Source: Buttiauxella warmboldiae
Lineage (GTDB): Bacteria > Pseudomonadota > Gammaproteobacteria > Enterobacterales > Enterobacteriaceae
Assembly (NCBI RefSeq): GCF_003818135.1
Contig: NZ_RPOH01000033.1
Span: 1 to 64,000, forward strand
Direction of reading: 5' to 3'
Length of the DNA stretch: 64,000 bases
The notes beneath the pieces were generated by a model. It ran no database searches. It saw only the letters and a program-made list of their open reading frames with translations, and was not told where the DNA came from. Position 1 is the stretch's first letter, and each line of letters begins with the position of its first letter. This document shows positions 33,061 to 42,957 of this stretch, piece by piece. Both the position numbers and the translations under genes were made by a program.

Positions 33061-33088
33061 AACGGGCTGCCTCTGGCGGCCCGTTTTT
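33061..33088 (+). terminator. isc operon terminator
   Basis: AACGGGC/GCCCGTT arms with a GCC/GGC inner stem and a run of five T, 5 bp after the iscX stop. Confidence 0.85.
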
Positions 33089-33125
33089 CTATGAAGCATG
33101 AGCTGAAAAGTATAAGGAAAAGAAA

Positions 33126-34412
33126 ATGTCAGAAGCCATGAAAATCACGCTATCCACGTTGCCTGCCGATGCGCGCTGGGGCGAAAAAGCCGCTTACAGT
33201 ATTAACGATGAAGGGATTACCCTGCACCTGACAGGCAAAGATGACCTCGGGTTAATCCAGCGCGCGGCGCGTAAAATCGACGGGCAGGGCTTAAAGCACG
33301 TACAGCTTGCGGGCGAAGGCTGGGATGTCGAAAAAAGCTGGGCCTTCTGGCAGGGCTATCGCGCACCAAAAGGCGAGCGCAAAGTTGAATGGGCGCAGCT
33401 TGGCGATGCGCAGCAAAAAGAGCTGGATAACCGCCTGAAAATCATCGACTGGGTTCGCCACACCATCAACACCCCAGCCGAAGAGCTGGGCCCGGAACAG
33501 CTGGCCTCCCGCGCTGTTGACCTGCTGTGTGACGTGGCCTGCGACAAAGTCTCTTACCGCATTACCAAAGGCGAAGATCTGCGCGAGCAGAATTACATGG
33601 GTATTCACACCGTGGGCCGTGGTTCTGAGCGCCAACCGGTATTGCTGGCGCTGGATTACAACCCAACGGGCAACCCGGATGCCCCGGTTTACGCATGTCT
33701 GGTCGGTAAAGGCATCACCTTTGATTCCGGCGGCTACAGCATGAAACAAAGCGCGTTCATGGACTCCATGAAATCTGATATGGGCGGTGCGGCCACCATT
33801 ACCGGCGCGCTGGCGTTTGCTATCACTCGCGGTCTGGATAAGCGCGTGAAGCTGTTCCTGTGCTGTGCGGATAACCTGGTGAGCGGCAACGCGTTCAAAC
33901 TGGGCGACATCATTAAATATCGCAACGGCAAAACCGTTGAGGTGATGAACACCGATGCGGAAGGGCGCCTGGTGCTGGCCGATGGCCTGATTGACGCTTG
34001 CGCACAAAAACCTGAGCTTATCATCGACTGTGCAACCCTAACGGGTGCGGCGAAAACCGCATTGGGCAACGATTACCATGCCCTGTTCAGCTTTGACGAT
34101 GGGCTGGTAAACCGCCTGATGGCAAGCGCTACGGCGGAAAATGAGCCGTTCTGGCGCCTGCCGCTGGCCGAGTTCCACCGTAGCCAGCTGCCGTCTAACT
34201 TTGCGGAGCTCAACAACACCTCTAACGCCTCTTTCCCGGCGGGGGCCAGCACGGCGGCAGGTTTCCTCTCTCACTTCGTGGAGAATTATCGCGAAGGCTG
34301 GCTGCACATTGACTGTTCGGCAACCTACCGCAAAAGCGCGGTTGAGCAGTGGTCTGCGGGCGCAACGGGCATTGGCGTGCGTGCAATTGCTAATCTGTTG
34401 ACTGGTAAGTAA
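33126..34412 (+). CDS. pepB: Aminopeptidase B (M17 family)
   Basis: 428 residues (E. coli 427). Mn/Zn-dependent leucyl-aminopeptidase-family enzyme; the signature [14 protein letters not shown] with its metal ligands is present, and the other metal-site residues are in [13 protein letters not shown] and MKSDMGGAA. It trims N-terminal residues during cytoplasmic peptide turnover, as a hexamer in this family. It lies between iscX and sseB as in E. coli. Confidence 0.95.
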   Translation: MSEAMKITLSTLPADARWGEKAAYSINDEGITLHLTGKDDLGLIQRAARKIDGQGLKHVQLAGEGWDVEKSWAFWQGYRAPKGERKVEWAQLGDAQQKELDNRLKIIDWVRHTINTPAEELGPEQLASRAVDLLCDVACDKVSYRITKGEDLREQNYMGIHTVGRGSERQPVLLALDYNPTGNPDAPVYACLVGKGITFDSGGYSMKQSAFMDSMKSDMGGAATITGALAFAITRGLDKRVKLFLCCADNLVSGNAFKLGDIIKYRNGKTVEVMNTDAEGRLVLADGLIDACAQKPELIIDCATLTGAAKTALGNDYHALFSFDDGLVNRLMASATAENEPFWRLPLAEFHRSQLPSNFAELNNTSNASFPAGASTAAGFLSHFVENYREGWLHIDCSATYRKSAVEQWSAGATGIGVRAIANLLTGK

Positions 34413-34415
34413 TTT

Positions 34416-34447
34416 ATTTTGTCCCTCTTTTACCAGAGGGACAAAAT
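34416..34447 (+). terminator. Hairpin after pepB
   Basis: Perfect 13-bp arms (34416-34428 and 34435-34447, ATTTTGTCCCTCT and complement) around a 6-nt loop, starting 3 bp past the pepB stop. No long T run follows, but the A-rich/T-rich ends of the stem make it a probable terminator. Confidence 0.65.
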
Positions 34448-34465
34448 CCTTTCCCTGGAACTAAC

Positions 34466-35242
34466 ATGTCAGAACCCAAAAACGAACTCGAAACCCTACT
34501 TGAGCAGGCTGCTACTGAACCGGCTCACCGCCCGGCCTTTTTCCGCGTGTTGCTGGAATCCACCGTTTGGGTACCAGGCGAAGCACCACAAGATGAAGCG
34601 CTTGATCCAGACAGTTCAGTCGAATTGCAGCACTGGGAAAAAGACGATGGCACCTCAGTCATTCCATTTTTCACCTCAGTTGAAGCGCTGCAACAAGCTA
34701 TCAGCCACGAGCAGGCATTTGTCGTGATGCCAGTGCGCACGCTATTTGAAATGACGCAGGGCGCGACGCTGTTCCTGAACGCGAAATTGCCGACTGGCAA
34801 AGAATTTACCCCGCGTGAAATCACCCATTTGATCAGCGAAGAAAGCGACCCTTTAACCCAGCAGGAAGTGCTGGACGGCGGCACCTCTTTGCTGCTTTCC
34901 GAGGTGGCACAACCCCCGGCGCAAATGGTCGATTCACTCACCACGCTGTTTAAAAACCTGAAAACCGTGAAGCGCGCGTTTATTTGTTCCATCAAAGAGC
35001 GGGCAGACGAGCAGCCTAACTTATTGATTGGTATTGAAGCCGAAGGGGATGTTGAAGCGATTATTCGCCAGGCGGGCAGCGTTGCGACCGATACTTTACC
35101 GGGCGATGAACCCGTTGATATTTGCCAGGTTGTTGAAGGCGAGAAGGGCATTAGCCACTTTATGATGGCGCACATTACGCCATTCTACGAGCGCCGCTGG
35201 GGAAGCTTCCTGCGCGATTTTAAAACCAACCGCATTATTTAA
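34466..35242 (+). CDS. sseB: Enhanced serine sensitivity protein SseB
   Basis: 258 residues, the E. coli length. The N-terminal SseB domain (PAFFRVLLESTVWVPGE and the IPFFTSVEALQQA segment) and the C-terminal SseB domain are present. In E. coli its overexpression changes serine sensitivity; the molecular activity is unknown. It has no signal peptide. Convergent with sseA. Confidence 0.92.
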   Translation: MSEPKNELETLLEQAATEPAHRPAFFRVLLESTVWVPGEAPQDEALDPDSSVELQHWEKDDGTSVIPFFTSVEALQQAISHEQAFVVMPVRTLFEMTQGATLFLNAKLPTGKEFTPREITHLISEESDPLTQQEVLDGGTSLLLSEVAQPPAQMVDSLTTLFKNLKTVKRAFICSIKERADEQPNLLIGIEAEGDVEAIIRQAGSVATDTLPGDEPVDICQVVEGEKGISHFMMAHITPFYERRWGSFLRDFKTNRII

Positions 35243-35303
35243 CGATCTAGGCTGTGGCCCGCAGCAGCAATAAACCGATTGGTATAACCAGAGCCTGGCC
35301 CAA

Positions 35304-35345
35304 CGAGGCAATCCCCGCCGCTTTGCGGCAGCGTGGATTACCTCG
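35304..35345. terminator. Bidirectional hairpin between sseB and sseA
   Basis: CGAGGCAATCC (35304-35314) pairs with GGATTACCTCG (35335-35345) with one G-U pair, and the loop region holds an inner GCCGC/GCGGC stem. It lies between the stop codons of two convergent genes. Confidence 0.6.
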
Positions 35346-35368
35346 TTCTTATCGAGCGCGGCTTTCCA

Positions 35369-36220
35369 TTACAGAGACGGTGCGGGTTCGACAGGCAAAT
35401 CAGCGCGTGCGCCCCACTCACTCCACGAGCCGTCGTACAATGAAACGCCATTCACGCCCAGCGTAGTTAACGCCAGCACCACTACCGCAGCGGTGACGCC
35501 TGAACCGCAGCTTGCGATAATCGGCTGCTCAAAGCTCACGCCCTGGCGGGCGAAAATTTCACTCAGTTCGTCGGTGGTTTTTAACTGACCATTCTCCACC
35601 AGATCGCCCCAGGGAACGTTCAGCGCGCCGGGAATATGCCCACGCCGTAAACCCGGGCGCGGTTCATCAACTTGCGCGTTAAAACGTGGAGCAGGGCGGG
35701 CATCGACAATTTGCGCGGTACCTTCGTGGCTCACCAGCAAAACGTCGGTCAGGCGCTTAATGACCAGTGGGTCAAAATTGATCCCGAATTCACCTTCAGG
35801 CAGAGCCACATCACCTTGCTCAAGCGGCAGCCCTTCGCGCTGCCAGTCGGCCAGGCCACCGGCAAGAATCGATACCTTTTCCACGCCAAAAGTCCGCAGC
35901 ATCCACCAGGCACGCGGGGCAGAGAACAGATTCCCCTCATCGTAAACAATCAGATGTTTATCGCTACAGATCCCTGATTCGCGCATGGCGACGGCAAAGG
36001 CTTCCGCGCGCGGCATCATATGCGGCAAAGGGCTGGTGCGATCGGACAGAGCTTCGATATCGAAAAATACCGCGCCAGGCAGATGTCCCGCACGGTATTC
36101 GCCAGGCACGTCACGGTGTTCCTGGCCGGGAGGGGCCATGCGGGCATCAATTATCTGGATGTCCGCATCATGAATATGTTCTGCGAGCCAGTCGCCCGCA
36201 ACGAAGAAAGTGGTGGACAT
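35369..36220 (-). CDS. sseA: 3-mercaptopyruvate sulfurtransferase
   Basis: 283 residues (E. coli 281). Two rhodanese domains; the active-site loop is ASCGSGVT with catalytic Cys238. It transfers sulfur from 3-mercaptopyruvate to thiols or cyanide. The start at 36220 (MSTTFFVAGDWL) is preceded by GGAGG; a longer frame exists but lacks conservation. In E. coli yfhM and pbpC lie between this gene and ndk; here they are missing. Confidence 0.95.
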   Translation of the reverse strand: MSTTFFVAGDWLAEHIHDADIQIIDARMAPPGQEHRDVPGEYRAGHLPGAVFFDIEALSDRTSPLPHMMPRAEAFAVAMRESGICSDKHLIVYDEGNLFSAPRAWWMLRTFGVEKVSILAGGLADWQREGLPLEQGDVALPEGEFGINFDPLVIKRLTDVLLVSHEGTAQIVDARPAPRFNAQVDEPRPGLRRGHIPGALNVPWGDLVENGQLKTTDELSEIFARQGVSFEQPIIASCGSGVTAAVVVLALTTLGVNGVSLYDGSWSEWGARADLPVEPAPSL

Positions 36221-36538
36221 GGTTGCCTCCGGTTCATCATTGATTAACCGATTGTCGGCGTTTTTTCCCAAACCGACAAGCGACCCTGCTCAGGCGCGAG
36301 AGGTGTGACCGGATGAATTGCGCTGTTTACACGGATTGTGCAGTAGAGCGATAGTCTGATTTTTAAGCGCCCGAGCTAAAGTGTTGCTGATATTCATCTT
36401 ATTTTAAGAAAATGTTATCTGCATCCATAGGCAACGCGCGCCTGGCTCATTATAATCAGCGCCAAATCATAACCGGATCTCCCTGCAGCTTGCACAATGA
36501 CAGGGGGCCGGGCAAACAGAACAGACACAGAGGTAATC
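36221..36538. promoter_or_regulatory. Non-coding gap between sseA and ndk
   Basis: 318 bp with no supportable reading frame. It must contain the divergent sseA and ndk promoters; TATAAT at 36451-36456 is a good -10 candidate for ndk. This is where E. coli carries pbpC and yfhM. I see no recognisable remnant of either. Confidence 0.5.
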
Positions 36539-36970
36539 ATGGCTATTGAACGTACTTTTTCCATCATCAAACCAAACGCGGTGGCAAAAAACGTTATTGG
36601 TAATATTTATGCTCGTTTTGAATCCGCAGGGTTTAAGATTGTTGGCGCGAAAATGCTGCACCTGACCTCCGAGCAGGCTCAGGGCTTCTATGCTGAACAC
36701 GAAGGCAAACCTTTCTTTGATGGTCTGGTAGCGTTTATGACTTCCGGCCCCATCATGGTTAGCGTTCTGGAAGGTGAAAATGCCGTTCAGCGCCACCGTG
36801 ATATTCTGGGGGCGACCAACCCGGCTAACGCTCTGGCGGGTACGCTGCGCGCAGATTATGCCGACAGCTTCACTGAAAACGGCACCCACGGTTCTGATTC
36901 TGTAGAATCTGCTGCCCGTGAAATCGCCTACTTCTTCGCCGAAGGTGAAATTTGCCCGCGCACGCGTTAA
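36539..36970 (+). CDS. ndk: Nucleoside diphosphate kinase
   Basis: 143 residues, the E. coli length. It transfers the gamma-phosphate between nucleoside triphosphates and diphosphates through phospho-His117 (NGTHGSDS). The start [15 protein letters not shown] at 36539 follows AGAGG; the longer open frame upstream is not conserved. Confidence 0.97.
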   Translation: MAIERTFSIIKPNAVAKNVIGNIYARFESAGFKIVGAKMLHLTSEQAQGFYAEHEGKPFFDGLVAFMTSGPIMVSVLEGENAVQRHRDILGATNPANALAGTLRADYADSFTENGTHGSDSVESAAREIAYFFAEGEICPRTR

Positions 36971-37061
36971 TTCGCGCTGACTGTTAAGCGGTCGTTACAT
37001 TTATTTATTGGCACATCGCTTTCAGTCATGGCATCTGCGCCATAGAATTTGTACAATGCTG

Positions 37062-37098
37062 CGCCCCGGACGAGCCCGCTCTCCGGGGCGTATCTTTT
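37062..37098 (+). terminator. Hairpin between ndk and rlmN
   Basis: CGCCCCGG (37062-37069) and CCGGGGCG (37083-37090) form an 8-bp GC stem followed by TATCTTTTT. A TACAAT box precedes it at 37052-37057, so this may be an attenuator-like structure in the rlmN leader rather than the ndk terminator. Confidence 0.6.
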
Positions 37099-37145
37099 TA
37101 ATCCACCTGGGGCCGTAACGTGTAACAACGAGGCCGGAAGAAATT

Positions 37146-38312
37146 ATGTCAGAGCAAATTGTCACTCCTGAGACCTCCGTTTCAGTCGCTTCCAGCAAGT
37201 CAGAAAAAATTAACCTGCTGGACCTTAACCGCCAGCAGCTGCGTGAGTTCTTCGCTGATATGGGCGAAAAACCTTTCCGCGCCGATCAGGTCATGAAATG
37301 GATGTATCACTATTGCAGTGATGACTTCGATGAAATGACGGATATCAACAAAGTCCTGCGTAACAAACTGAAAGAAGTCGCTGAAATCCGCGCGCCTGAA
37401 GTGGCCGAAGAACAGCGTTCTGCCGATGGCACCATCAAATGGGCGATTAAAATTGCCGATCAGCTGGTTGAAACGGTATACATCCCGGAAGAAGATCGCG
37501 CCACGCTGTGCGTCTCTTCTCAGGTTGGCTGCGCGCTGGAATGCAAATTCTGCTCCACGGCCCAGCAGGGTTTTAACCGTAACCTGCGCGTTTCTGAAAT
37601 TATCGGCCAGGTATGGCGCGCGGCGAAAATTATCGGCGCGCAGAAGAAGACCGGCGTTCGTCCGATCACTAACGTGGTGATGATGGGCATGGGCGAGCCG
37701 TTGCTGAACCTGAATAATGTGGTTCCGGCAATGGAAATTATGCTGGATGATTTCGGTTTTGGGCTTTCCAAACGTCGCGTAACGCTCTCTACTTCAGGCG
37801 TGGTGCCGGCGCTGGATAAGCTGGGTGACATGATTGATGTGGCGCTGGCCATCTCTTTGCACGCTCCGACCGATGATATTCGTGACCAGATCATGCCGAT
37901 CAACAAAAAGTACAACATCGAGACGTTCCTGGCGGCGGTTCGCCGTTATCTGGAGAAATCCAATGCCAACCAGGGGCGTGTGACGGTGGAGTATGTGCTG
38001 CTCGATCACGTCAACGATGGCACCGAGCACGCCCATCAGCTGGCGGAATGCCTGAAAGATACGCCATGTAAGATTAACCTGATCCCATGGAACCCGTTCC
38101 CGGGCGCGCCTTATGGCCGCAGCTCCAACAGCCGTATCGACCGTTTCTCAAAAGTATTAATGAGTTATGGCTTCACTACCATCGTGCGTAAAACGCGTGG
38201 CGATGATATTGACGCGGCTTGTGGTCAGCTGGCTGGCGAAGTGATTGACCGCACCAAACGTACGTTACGTAAACGTATGCAAGGTGAACCTATTGAAGTT
38301 AAAGCGGTCTGA
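37146..38312 (+). CDS. rlmN: Dual-specificity rRNA/tRNA m2A methyltransferase RlmN
   Basis: 388 residues (E. coli 384). Radical SAM enzyme that methylates C2 of A2503 in 23S rRNA and of A37 in some tRNAs. The cluster ligands are Cys129, Cys133 and Cys136 (CxxxCxxC), and the resolving cysteine is Cys359 in ACGQLAG. The four extra residues are in the poorly conserved N-terminus. The N-terminal KH-like domain and MGMGEPLLN are present. Confidence 0.96.
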   Translation: MSEQIVTPETSVSVASSKSEKINLLDLNRQQLREFFADMGEKPFRADQVMKWMYHYCSDDFDEMTDINKVLRNKLKEVAEIRAPEVAEEQRSADGTIKWAIKIADQLVETVYIPEEDRATLCVSSQVGCALECKFCSTAQQGFNRNLRVSEIIGQVWRAAKIIGAQKKTGVRPITNVVMMGMGEPLLNLNNVVPAMEIMLDDFGFGLSKRRVTLSTSGVVPALDKLGDMIDVALAISLHAPTDDIRDQIMPINKKYNIETFLAAVRRYLEKSNANQGRVTVEYVLLDHVNDGTEHAHQLAECLKDTPCKINLIPWNPFPGAPYGRSSNSRIDRFSKVLMSYGFTTIVRKTRGDDIDAACGQLAGEVIDRTKRTLRKRMQGEPIEVKAV

Positions 38313-38336
38313 TAAGCGTTTGCGTTATCCGCGTTC

Positions 38337-38364
38337 TACCATGCGGCAGGGTTGCTGCATGGTA
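38337..38364 (+). terminator. Stem-loop after rlmN
   Basis: TACCATGC (38337-38344) pairs with GCATGGTA (38357-38364). No T tract follows on the plus strand, so termination is uncertain and it could be an mRNA-stabilising stem. Confidence 0.5.
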
Positions 38365-38749
38365 CAAAAAACAGCGTGTGATTGCTTGCGGTTATGCAGG
38401 TTTAGCCGGTGCCTTTAAGATTAATAATTACGGTGCGTTTCACCGGACTTTAAGGCAGTATGTAGCGGTACAACAATAGTTTAGGCGCATCTATTTACGC
38501 CATCACTGGTCGCAATTGACTGACAACGTTAAAAATGGTGTCTATGGTTAACTGACCGGTGATGAAGTTGTTCACCCCAAGCCCTTTGTTTCGGTGAACA
38601 AGTAGTTTGAGCTGAAGGTTATGTTGCCTGAAGGCTAAGCCTTCAGAACACAGATTTGTTTCGCGAAGCAGGAGTGTGGTAAGGCGGAAACGCTGTGCTG
38701 CAAGGCTCCTGCTAATTCCTCAATCGAACAGTCCCAGCAGTTGTAGCTA
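38365..38749 (+). other. Structured non-coding leader upstream of rodZ
   Basis: About 385 bp with no supportable gene but several stable hairpins on the plus strand. TTGTTCACC (38568-38576) pairs with GGTGAACAA (38593-38601); CTGAAGGCTAAGCCTTCAG (38628-38646) is nearly a perfect palindrome; GCAGGAG (38668-38674) pairs with CTCCTGC (38706-38712). It reads as a long 5' untranslated region of rodZ or a separate small RNA; I cannot match it to a named RNA. Confidence 0.5.
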
Positions 38750-39739
38750 ATGAATACTGAAGCCACTCACGAATCAAATGCAGCAAAAACCACGGGTGAA
38801 CGTTTACGTGTTGCCCGTGAAGAACTCGGTCTTAGCCAACAAGCCGTGGCAGAACGCCTGTGCCTGAAAGTTTCTACCGTTCGGGATATTGAAGATGACA
38901 AGGCACCTGCCGAGTTAGCGTCGACCTTCCTGCGTGGTTATATCCGCTCTTATGCACGTCTGGTGCATATTCCGGAAGAAGAACTGTTGCCAATGATGGA
39001 AAAACAAGCGCCGATCAGAGCGGCGAAAGTCGCTCCGATGCAGAGTTTTTCATTGGGGAAACGCCGTAAGAAACGTGACGGCTGGCTGATGAGCTTTACC
39101 TGGCTTGTGTTGTTTGTTGTTGTCGGTCTGACCGGCGCCTGGTGGTGGCAAAACCATAAGGCAGCGCAGGAAGAAATCTCGACCATGGCCAATCAATCTT
39201 CAGCTGAACTTTCTGCCAGCAACGGTCATTCACAGTCGGTACCTTTGAACACCAGCGAGTCCTCAACGGCTGACGCTGTGCAGACTCCGGCTATGCCAGA
39301 AACGGCTACCGCTGATGCCGTTCAAACTCCAGCACCGGCAGCAACGGCTCAACAAACTACCCCGGCGGACTCTTCCGCTGTGGTAGCACCAGGCCAGGCT
39401 CCAGTTGATAATGCTCAGACAACTACGCCACCGGCATCCAATACCGTTCTGCCAACCGACCAGGCTGCGGTAACGGATACGGCTGTTGCTGACCCAAATG
39501 CGCTGGTGATGAACTTCAACGCCGATTGCTGGCTGGAAGTGACCGATGCGACGGGTAAAAAATTGTTCAGCGGTATGCAGCGTAAAGATGGCAATTTAAA
39601 TTTAGCCGGCCAGGCGCCGTATAAGCTGAAAATTGGCGCTCCGGCGGCAGTGCAGATTCAGTTCCAGGGCAAACCTGTCGATCTGAGTCGTTTTATCAGA
39701 ACTAGCCAGGTTGCACGTCTGACGGTAAGTGCTGAATAA
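38750..39739 (+). CDS. rodZ: Cytoskeleton protein RodZ
   Basis: 329 residues (E. coli 337). An N-terminal cytoplasmic helix-turn-helix domain (about 15-85) binds MreB; one membrane helix (about 112-133, [18 protein letters not shown]) follows. Then comes a periplasmic linker rich in Ala, Thr, Pro and Gln, with two imperfect copies of TADAVQTPA, and a C-terminal DUF4115 beta domain (about 250-329). It links MreB filaments to the cell-wall elongation machinery. Confidence 0.94.
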   Translation: MNTEATHESNAAKTTGERLRVAREELGLSQQAVAERLCLKVSTVRDIEDDKAPAELASTFLRGYIRSYARLVHIPEEELLPMMEKQAPIRAAKVAPMQSFSLGKRRKKRDGWLMSFTWLVLFVVVGLTGAWWWQNHKAAQEEISTMANQSSAELSASNGHSQSVPLNTSESSTADAVQTPAMPETATADAVQTPAPAATAQQTTPADSSAVVAPGQAPVDNAQTTTPPASNTVLPTDQAAVTDTAVADPNALVMNFNADCWLEVTDATGKKLFSGMQRKDGNLNLAGQAPYKLKIGAPAAVQIQFQGKPVDLSRFIRTSQVARLTVSAE

Positions 39740-39776
39740 TCGCAGCCAGCATGACGCGTAATTGTGGAGATTTGTA

Positions 39777-40898
39777 ATGCATAATGAAGCCCCTATTCAG
39801 CGTAGAAAATCCAGGCGGATCTACGTTGGGAATGTGCCAATCGGCGACGGGGCACCGATCGCCGTTCAGTCGATGACCAACACCCGCACCACGGATGTTG
39901 AAGCCACTGTTAATCAGATCAGAGCGCTGGAAAGAGTCGGAGCGGATATCGTGCGGATATCAGTGCCGACCATGGACGCGGCAGAAGCGTTCAGGCTCAT
40001 CAAACAGCAGGTTAATGTTCCGTTGGTCGCTGATATCCACTTTGATTATCGAATCGCTCTCAAAGTGGCTGAGTATGGCGTCGATTGTCTGCGTATCAAC
40101 CCGGGCAACATTGGTAACGAAGAGCGTATTCGCAGCGTTGTCGATTGTGCCCGTGATAAAAATATTCCGATCCGCATCGGTGTTAACGCCGGATCGCTGG
40201 AAAAAGATCTGCAGGAAAAATATGGCGAGCCAACGCCGCAGGCGCTGCTGGAATCAGCGATGCGTCATGTGGATCATCTGGATCGTCTCAACTTTGATCA
40301 ATTCAAAGTCAGCGTAAAAGCCTCCGATGTTTTCCTCGCCGTAGAATCTTACCGTTTACTGGCTAAGCAGATCGATCAGCCGCTGCATCTCGGGATTACC
40401 GAAGCGGGTGGTATGCGCAGCGGCTCGGTAAAATCCGCGATTGGTTTAGGGTTACTGCTTTCAGAAGGTATTGGCGACACGCTGCGCGTTTCGCTGGCCG
40501 CCGATCCGGTTGAAGAAATCAAAGTCGGTTTCGATATCCTGAAGTCTTTGCGCATCCGCGCTCGCGGGATTAATTTTATCGCCTGCCCAACCTGTTCGCG
40601 GCAGGAGTTCGATGTTATCGGTACGGTGAACGCTCTTGAAGAGCGCCTGGAAGATATCATCACGCCGATGGACGTTTCGATTATTGGCTGCGTGGTGAAC
40701 GGTCCGGGGGAAGCGCTGGTTTCCACTTTAGGGGTGACCGGCGGCAATAAGAAAAGCGGTTTCTATGAAGACGGCGTGCGCCAGCGCGAGCGAATGGATA
40801 ACGACAACATGATTGCGCAGCTTGAAGCGCGTATTCGTGCCAAGGCGTCCATGCTCGATGAATCGCAGCGGATTAGCATCCAGCAGTTGGAAAAATAG
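39777..40898 (+). CDS. ispG: 4-hydroxy-3-methylbut-2-en-1-yl diphosphate synthase
   Basis: 373 residues (E. coli 372). [4Fe-4S] enzyme of the MEP isoprenoid pathway, reducing MEcPP to HMBPP with flavodoxin. Cluster ligands Cys270, Cys273 (CPTC) and Cys305 (GCVVNGPGE) with the neighbouring Glu are present. The start [12 protein letters not shown] at 39777 has GGAG upstream; an in-frame ATG 15 nt earlier is less likely. Confidence 0.97.
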   Translation: MHNEAPIQRRKSRRIYVGNVPIGDGAPIAVQSMTNTRTTDVEATVNQIRALERVGADIVRISVPTMDAAEAFRLIKQQVNVPLVADIHFDYRIALKVAEYGVDCLRINPGNIGNEERIRSVVDCARDKNIPIRIGVNAGSLEKDLQEKYGEPTPQALLESAMRHVDHLDRLNFDQFKVSVKASDVFLAVESYRLLAKQIDQPLHLGITEAGGMRSGSVKSAIGLGLLLSEGIGDTLRVSLAADPVEEIKVGFDILKSLRIRARGINFIACPTCSRQEFDVIGTVNALEERLEDIITPMDVSIIGCVVNGPGEALVSTLGVTGGNKKSGFYEDGVRQRERMDNDNMIAQLEARIRAKASMLDESQRISIQQLEK

Positions 40899-40902
40899 TG
40901 CG

Positions 40903-40992
40903 AAACATGGGAAGCATTCGGCTTCCCGTGTATGATTGAACCCGCCAGACGCTTTGTGAAAGCAATCCGTCTGATTTCGGGTTCATTTTTTG
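40903..40992 (+). ncRNA. sroE: SroE-like small RNA
   Basis: In the ispG-hisS gap, where E. coli encodes SroE, there is a hairpin ATGGGAAGC/GCTTCCCGT (40907-40929). A second stem TGAACCC (40937-40943) with GGGTTCA (40979-40985) is followed by TTTTTT, a proper terminator. The position and two-hairpin layout match SroE (about 90 nt, unknown function; probably processed from the ispG transcript). Ends are approximate. Confidence 0.65.
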
Positions 40993-41015
40993 TATCAATT
41001 CGGTAGAGAATAAAC

Positions 41016-42290
41016 GTGGCAAAAAACATTCAAGCCATCCGCGGCATGAACGATTACCTGCCTGGCGAAACCGCCATCTGGCAGCGCATTGAAGGCATTC
41101 TGAAACAGGTGCTCGGCAGCTACGGCTACAGTGAAATCCGTTTGCCGATTGTAGAGCAGACCCCGTTATTCAAACGCGCCATTGGTGAAGTGACCGACGT
41201 GGTTGAAAAAGAGATGTATACCTTTGAGGACCGCAATGGCGATAGCCTGACCCTGCGTCCTGAAGGCACCGCGGGCTGCGTGCGTGCCGGTATCGAACAT
41301 GGTCTTCTGTACAATCAGGAACAGCGCTTGTGGTACATCGGGCCGATGTTCCGCCATGAGCGCCCGCAAAAAGGACGCTATCGCCAGTTTAACCAGCTCG
41401 GTGTTGAAGTCTTTGGTCTGCAAGGGCCGGACATTGATGCTGAACTGATCATGCTGACGGCGCGCTGGTGGCGTGCGCTGGGTATTGACCAGCACGTCAG
41501 CCTTGAGCTGAACTCTATTGGTTCGCTGGAAGCACGCGCTAACTACCGCGATGCGCTAGTGGCGTTCCTTGAGCAGCATAAAGAGAAGCTAGACGAAGAT
41601 TGCCAGCGCCGCATGTACAGCAATCCGCTGCGCGTGCTGGATTCCAAAAATCCTGAAGTGCAGGCACTGTTAGATGATGCGCCAACGCTTGGCGATTATC
41701 TGGACGAAGATTCGCGTGAACACTTCGCAGGCCTGTGTCAGTACCTGGATGCTGCCGGTATCGCGTATACCGTAAACCAGCGCCTGGTGCGCGGTCTGGA
41801 TTACTACAACCGTACCGTTTTCGAATGGGTGACGAGCAGCCTGGGCTCTCAGGGCACCGTTTGCGCTGGCGGCCGTTATGACGGTCTGGTCGAGCAGCTC
41901 GGTGGTCGTGCAGCACCGGCAGTTGGTTTCGCCATGGGGCTGGAACGTCTTGTTTTACTGGTTCAGGCTATTAATCCTGAATTTAAAGCAGAATCTGTTG
42001 TCGATATTTACCTGATATCGTCAGGTCAGGGCACGCAAGCGGCGGCCATGCTGTTAGCTGAACAATTACGCGACCGGGTCCCGGCTATTAAGCTGATGAC
42101 CAACTACGGCGGCGGCAACTTTAAGAAACAGTTTGTTCGTGCAGATAAGTGGGGCGCGCGCGCGGCTCTGGTGCTGGGCGAAACTGAAGTTGCCAATGGT
42201 CAGGTTGTCGTGAAGGATCTGCGCACAGGTGAGCAAACTACCGTTGAACAAACCAACGCGGTGGCTCATTTGCAGGCGCTACTGGGTTAA
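41016..42290 (+). CDS. hisS: Histidyl-tRNA synthetase
   Basis: 424 residues, the E. coli length. Class II aminoacyl-tRNA synthetase: motif 2 is [16 protein letters not shown], the histidine-specific block is RGLDYYNRT, and motif 3 is [11 protein letters not shown], followed by the anticodon-binding domain. The start is a GTG at 41016 preceded by AGAG; the N-terminus [13 protein letters not shown] is the family one. Confidence 0.97.
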   Translation: MAKNIQAIRGMNDYLPGETAIWQRIEGILKQVLGSYGYSEIRLPIVEQTPLFKRAIGEVTDVVEKEMYTFEDRNGDSLTLRPEGTAGCVRAGIEHGLLYNQEQRLWYIGPMFRHERPQKGRYRQFNQLGVEVFGLQGPDIDAELIMLTARWWRALGIDQHVSLELNSIGSLEARANYRDALVAFLEQHKEKLDEDCQRRMYSNPLRVLDSKNPEVQALLDDAPTLGDYLDEDSREHFAGLCQYLDAAGIAYTVNQRLVRGLDYYNRTVFEWVTSSLGSQGTVCAGGRYDGLVEQLGGRAAPAVGFAMGLERLVLLVQAINPEFKAESVVDIYLISSGQGTQAAAMLLAEQLRDRVPAIKLMTNYGGGNFKKQFVRADKWGARAALVLGETEVANGQVVVKDLRTGEQTTVEQTNAVAHLQALLG

Positions 42291-42326
42291 TTTTCCCGGA
42301 GATTAATCGTTAAGGAGAAGGACGGC

Positions 42327-42947
42327 GTGGAAATTTACGAAAACGATAACGAACAGGTTGATGCGGTAAAACGCTTCTTTGCGGAAAACGGCAAAGCGCT
42401 GGTGGTTGGCGTGGTGCTGGGTATTGGCGCACTGGTTGGCTGGCGTTACTGGAACGGCCAGCAGACTGAAAGCGCCATGGCGTCTTCGCTGGAATATCAA
42501 ACGGTGACAGAGGCTGTGCGTGCCGATAATCCTGCCACGCTGAACGCCGCTGAGAAATTCGCCGCCGACACCAAAAATACCTATGGCGCTCTGGCATCGC
42601 TGGAGCTGGCTCAGAAGTACGCGGATAGCAACGACCTCGCCAAAGCGGCAGCGCAGCTGCAGCAGGGTCTTGCCAATACCGGCGATGAAAATTTGCAGGC
42701 GCTGATCAATGCACGTCTGGCACGTATTCAAATACAACAAAAGCAAGCAGATGCGGCGCTGAAAACCCTCGACGGTATTAAAGGCGAAGGTTGGGTAGCC
42801 ATTGTTGCTGATTTACGCGGTGAAGCGCTGCTCAGCAAAGGGGATAAGCAAGGTGCACGCGATGCGTGGAGCAAAGGCTCGCAAACCGACGCATCTCCGG
42901 CCCTGCGTGAAATGATGCAGATGAAAATTAATAATTTGTCGAGCTAA
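42327..42947 (+). CDS. yfgM: Periplasmic TPR ancillary factor YfgM
   Basis: 206 residues, the E. coli length. N-terminal cytoplasmic tip, one membrane helix (about 23-42), and a periplasmic TPR-like domain rich in Ala, Gln and Lys. In E. coli YfgM partners with PpiD at the Sec translocon and influences the Rcs response. The start is GTG at 42327 with AAGGAG upstream. It is 10 nt before bamB. Confidence 0.93.
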   Translation: MEIYENDNEQVDAVKRFFAENGKALVVGVVLGIGALVGWRYWNGQQTESAMASSLEYQTVTEAVRADNPATLNAAEKFAADTKNTYGALASLELAQKYADSNDLAKAAAQLQQGLANTGDENLQALINARLARIQIQQKQADAALKTLDGIKGEGWVAIVADLRGEALLSKGDKQGARDAWSKGSQTDASPALREMMQMKINNLSS

Positions 42948-42957
42948 GAGGGACCCG

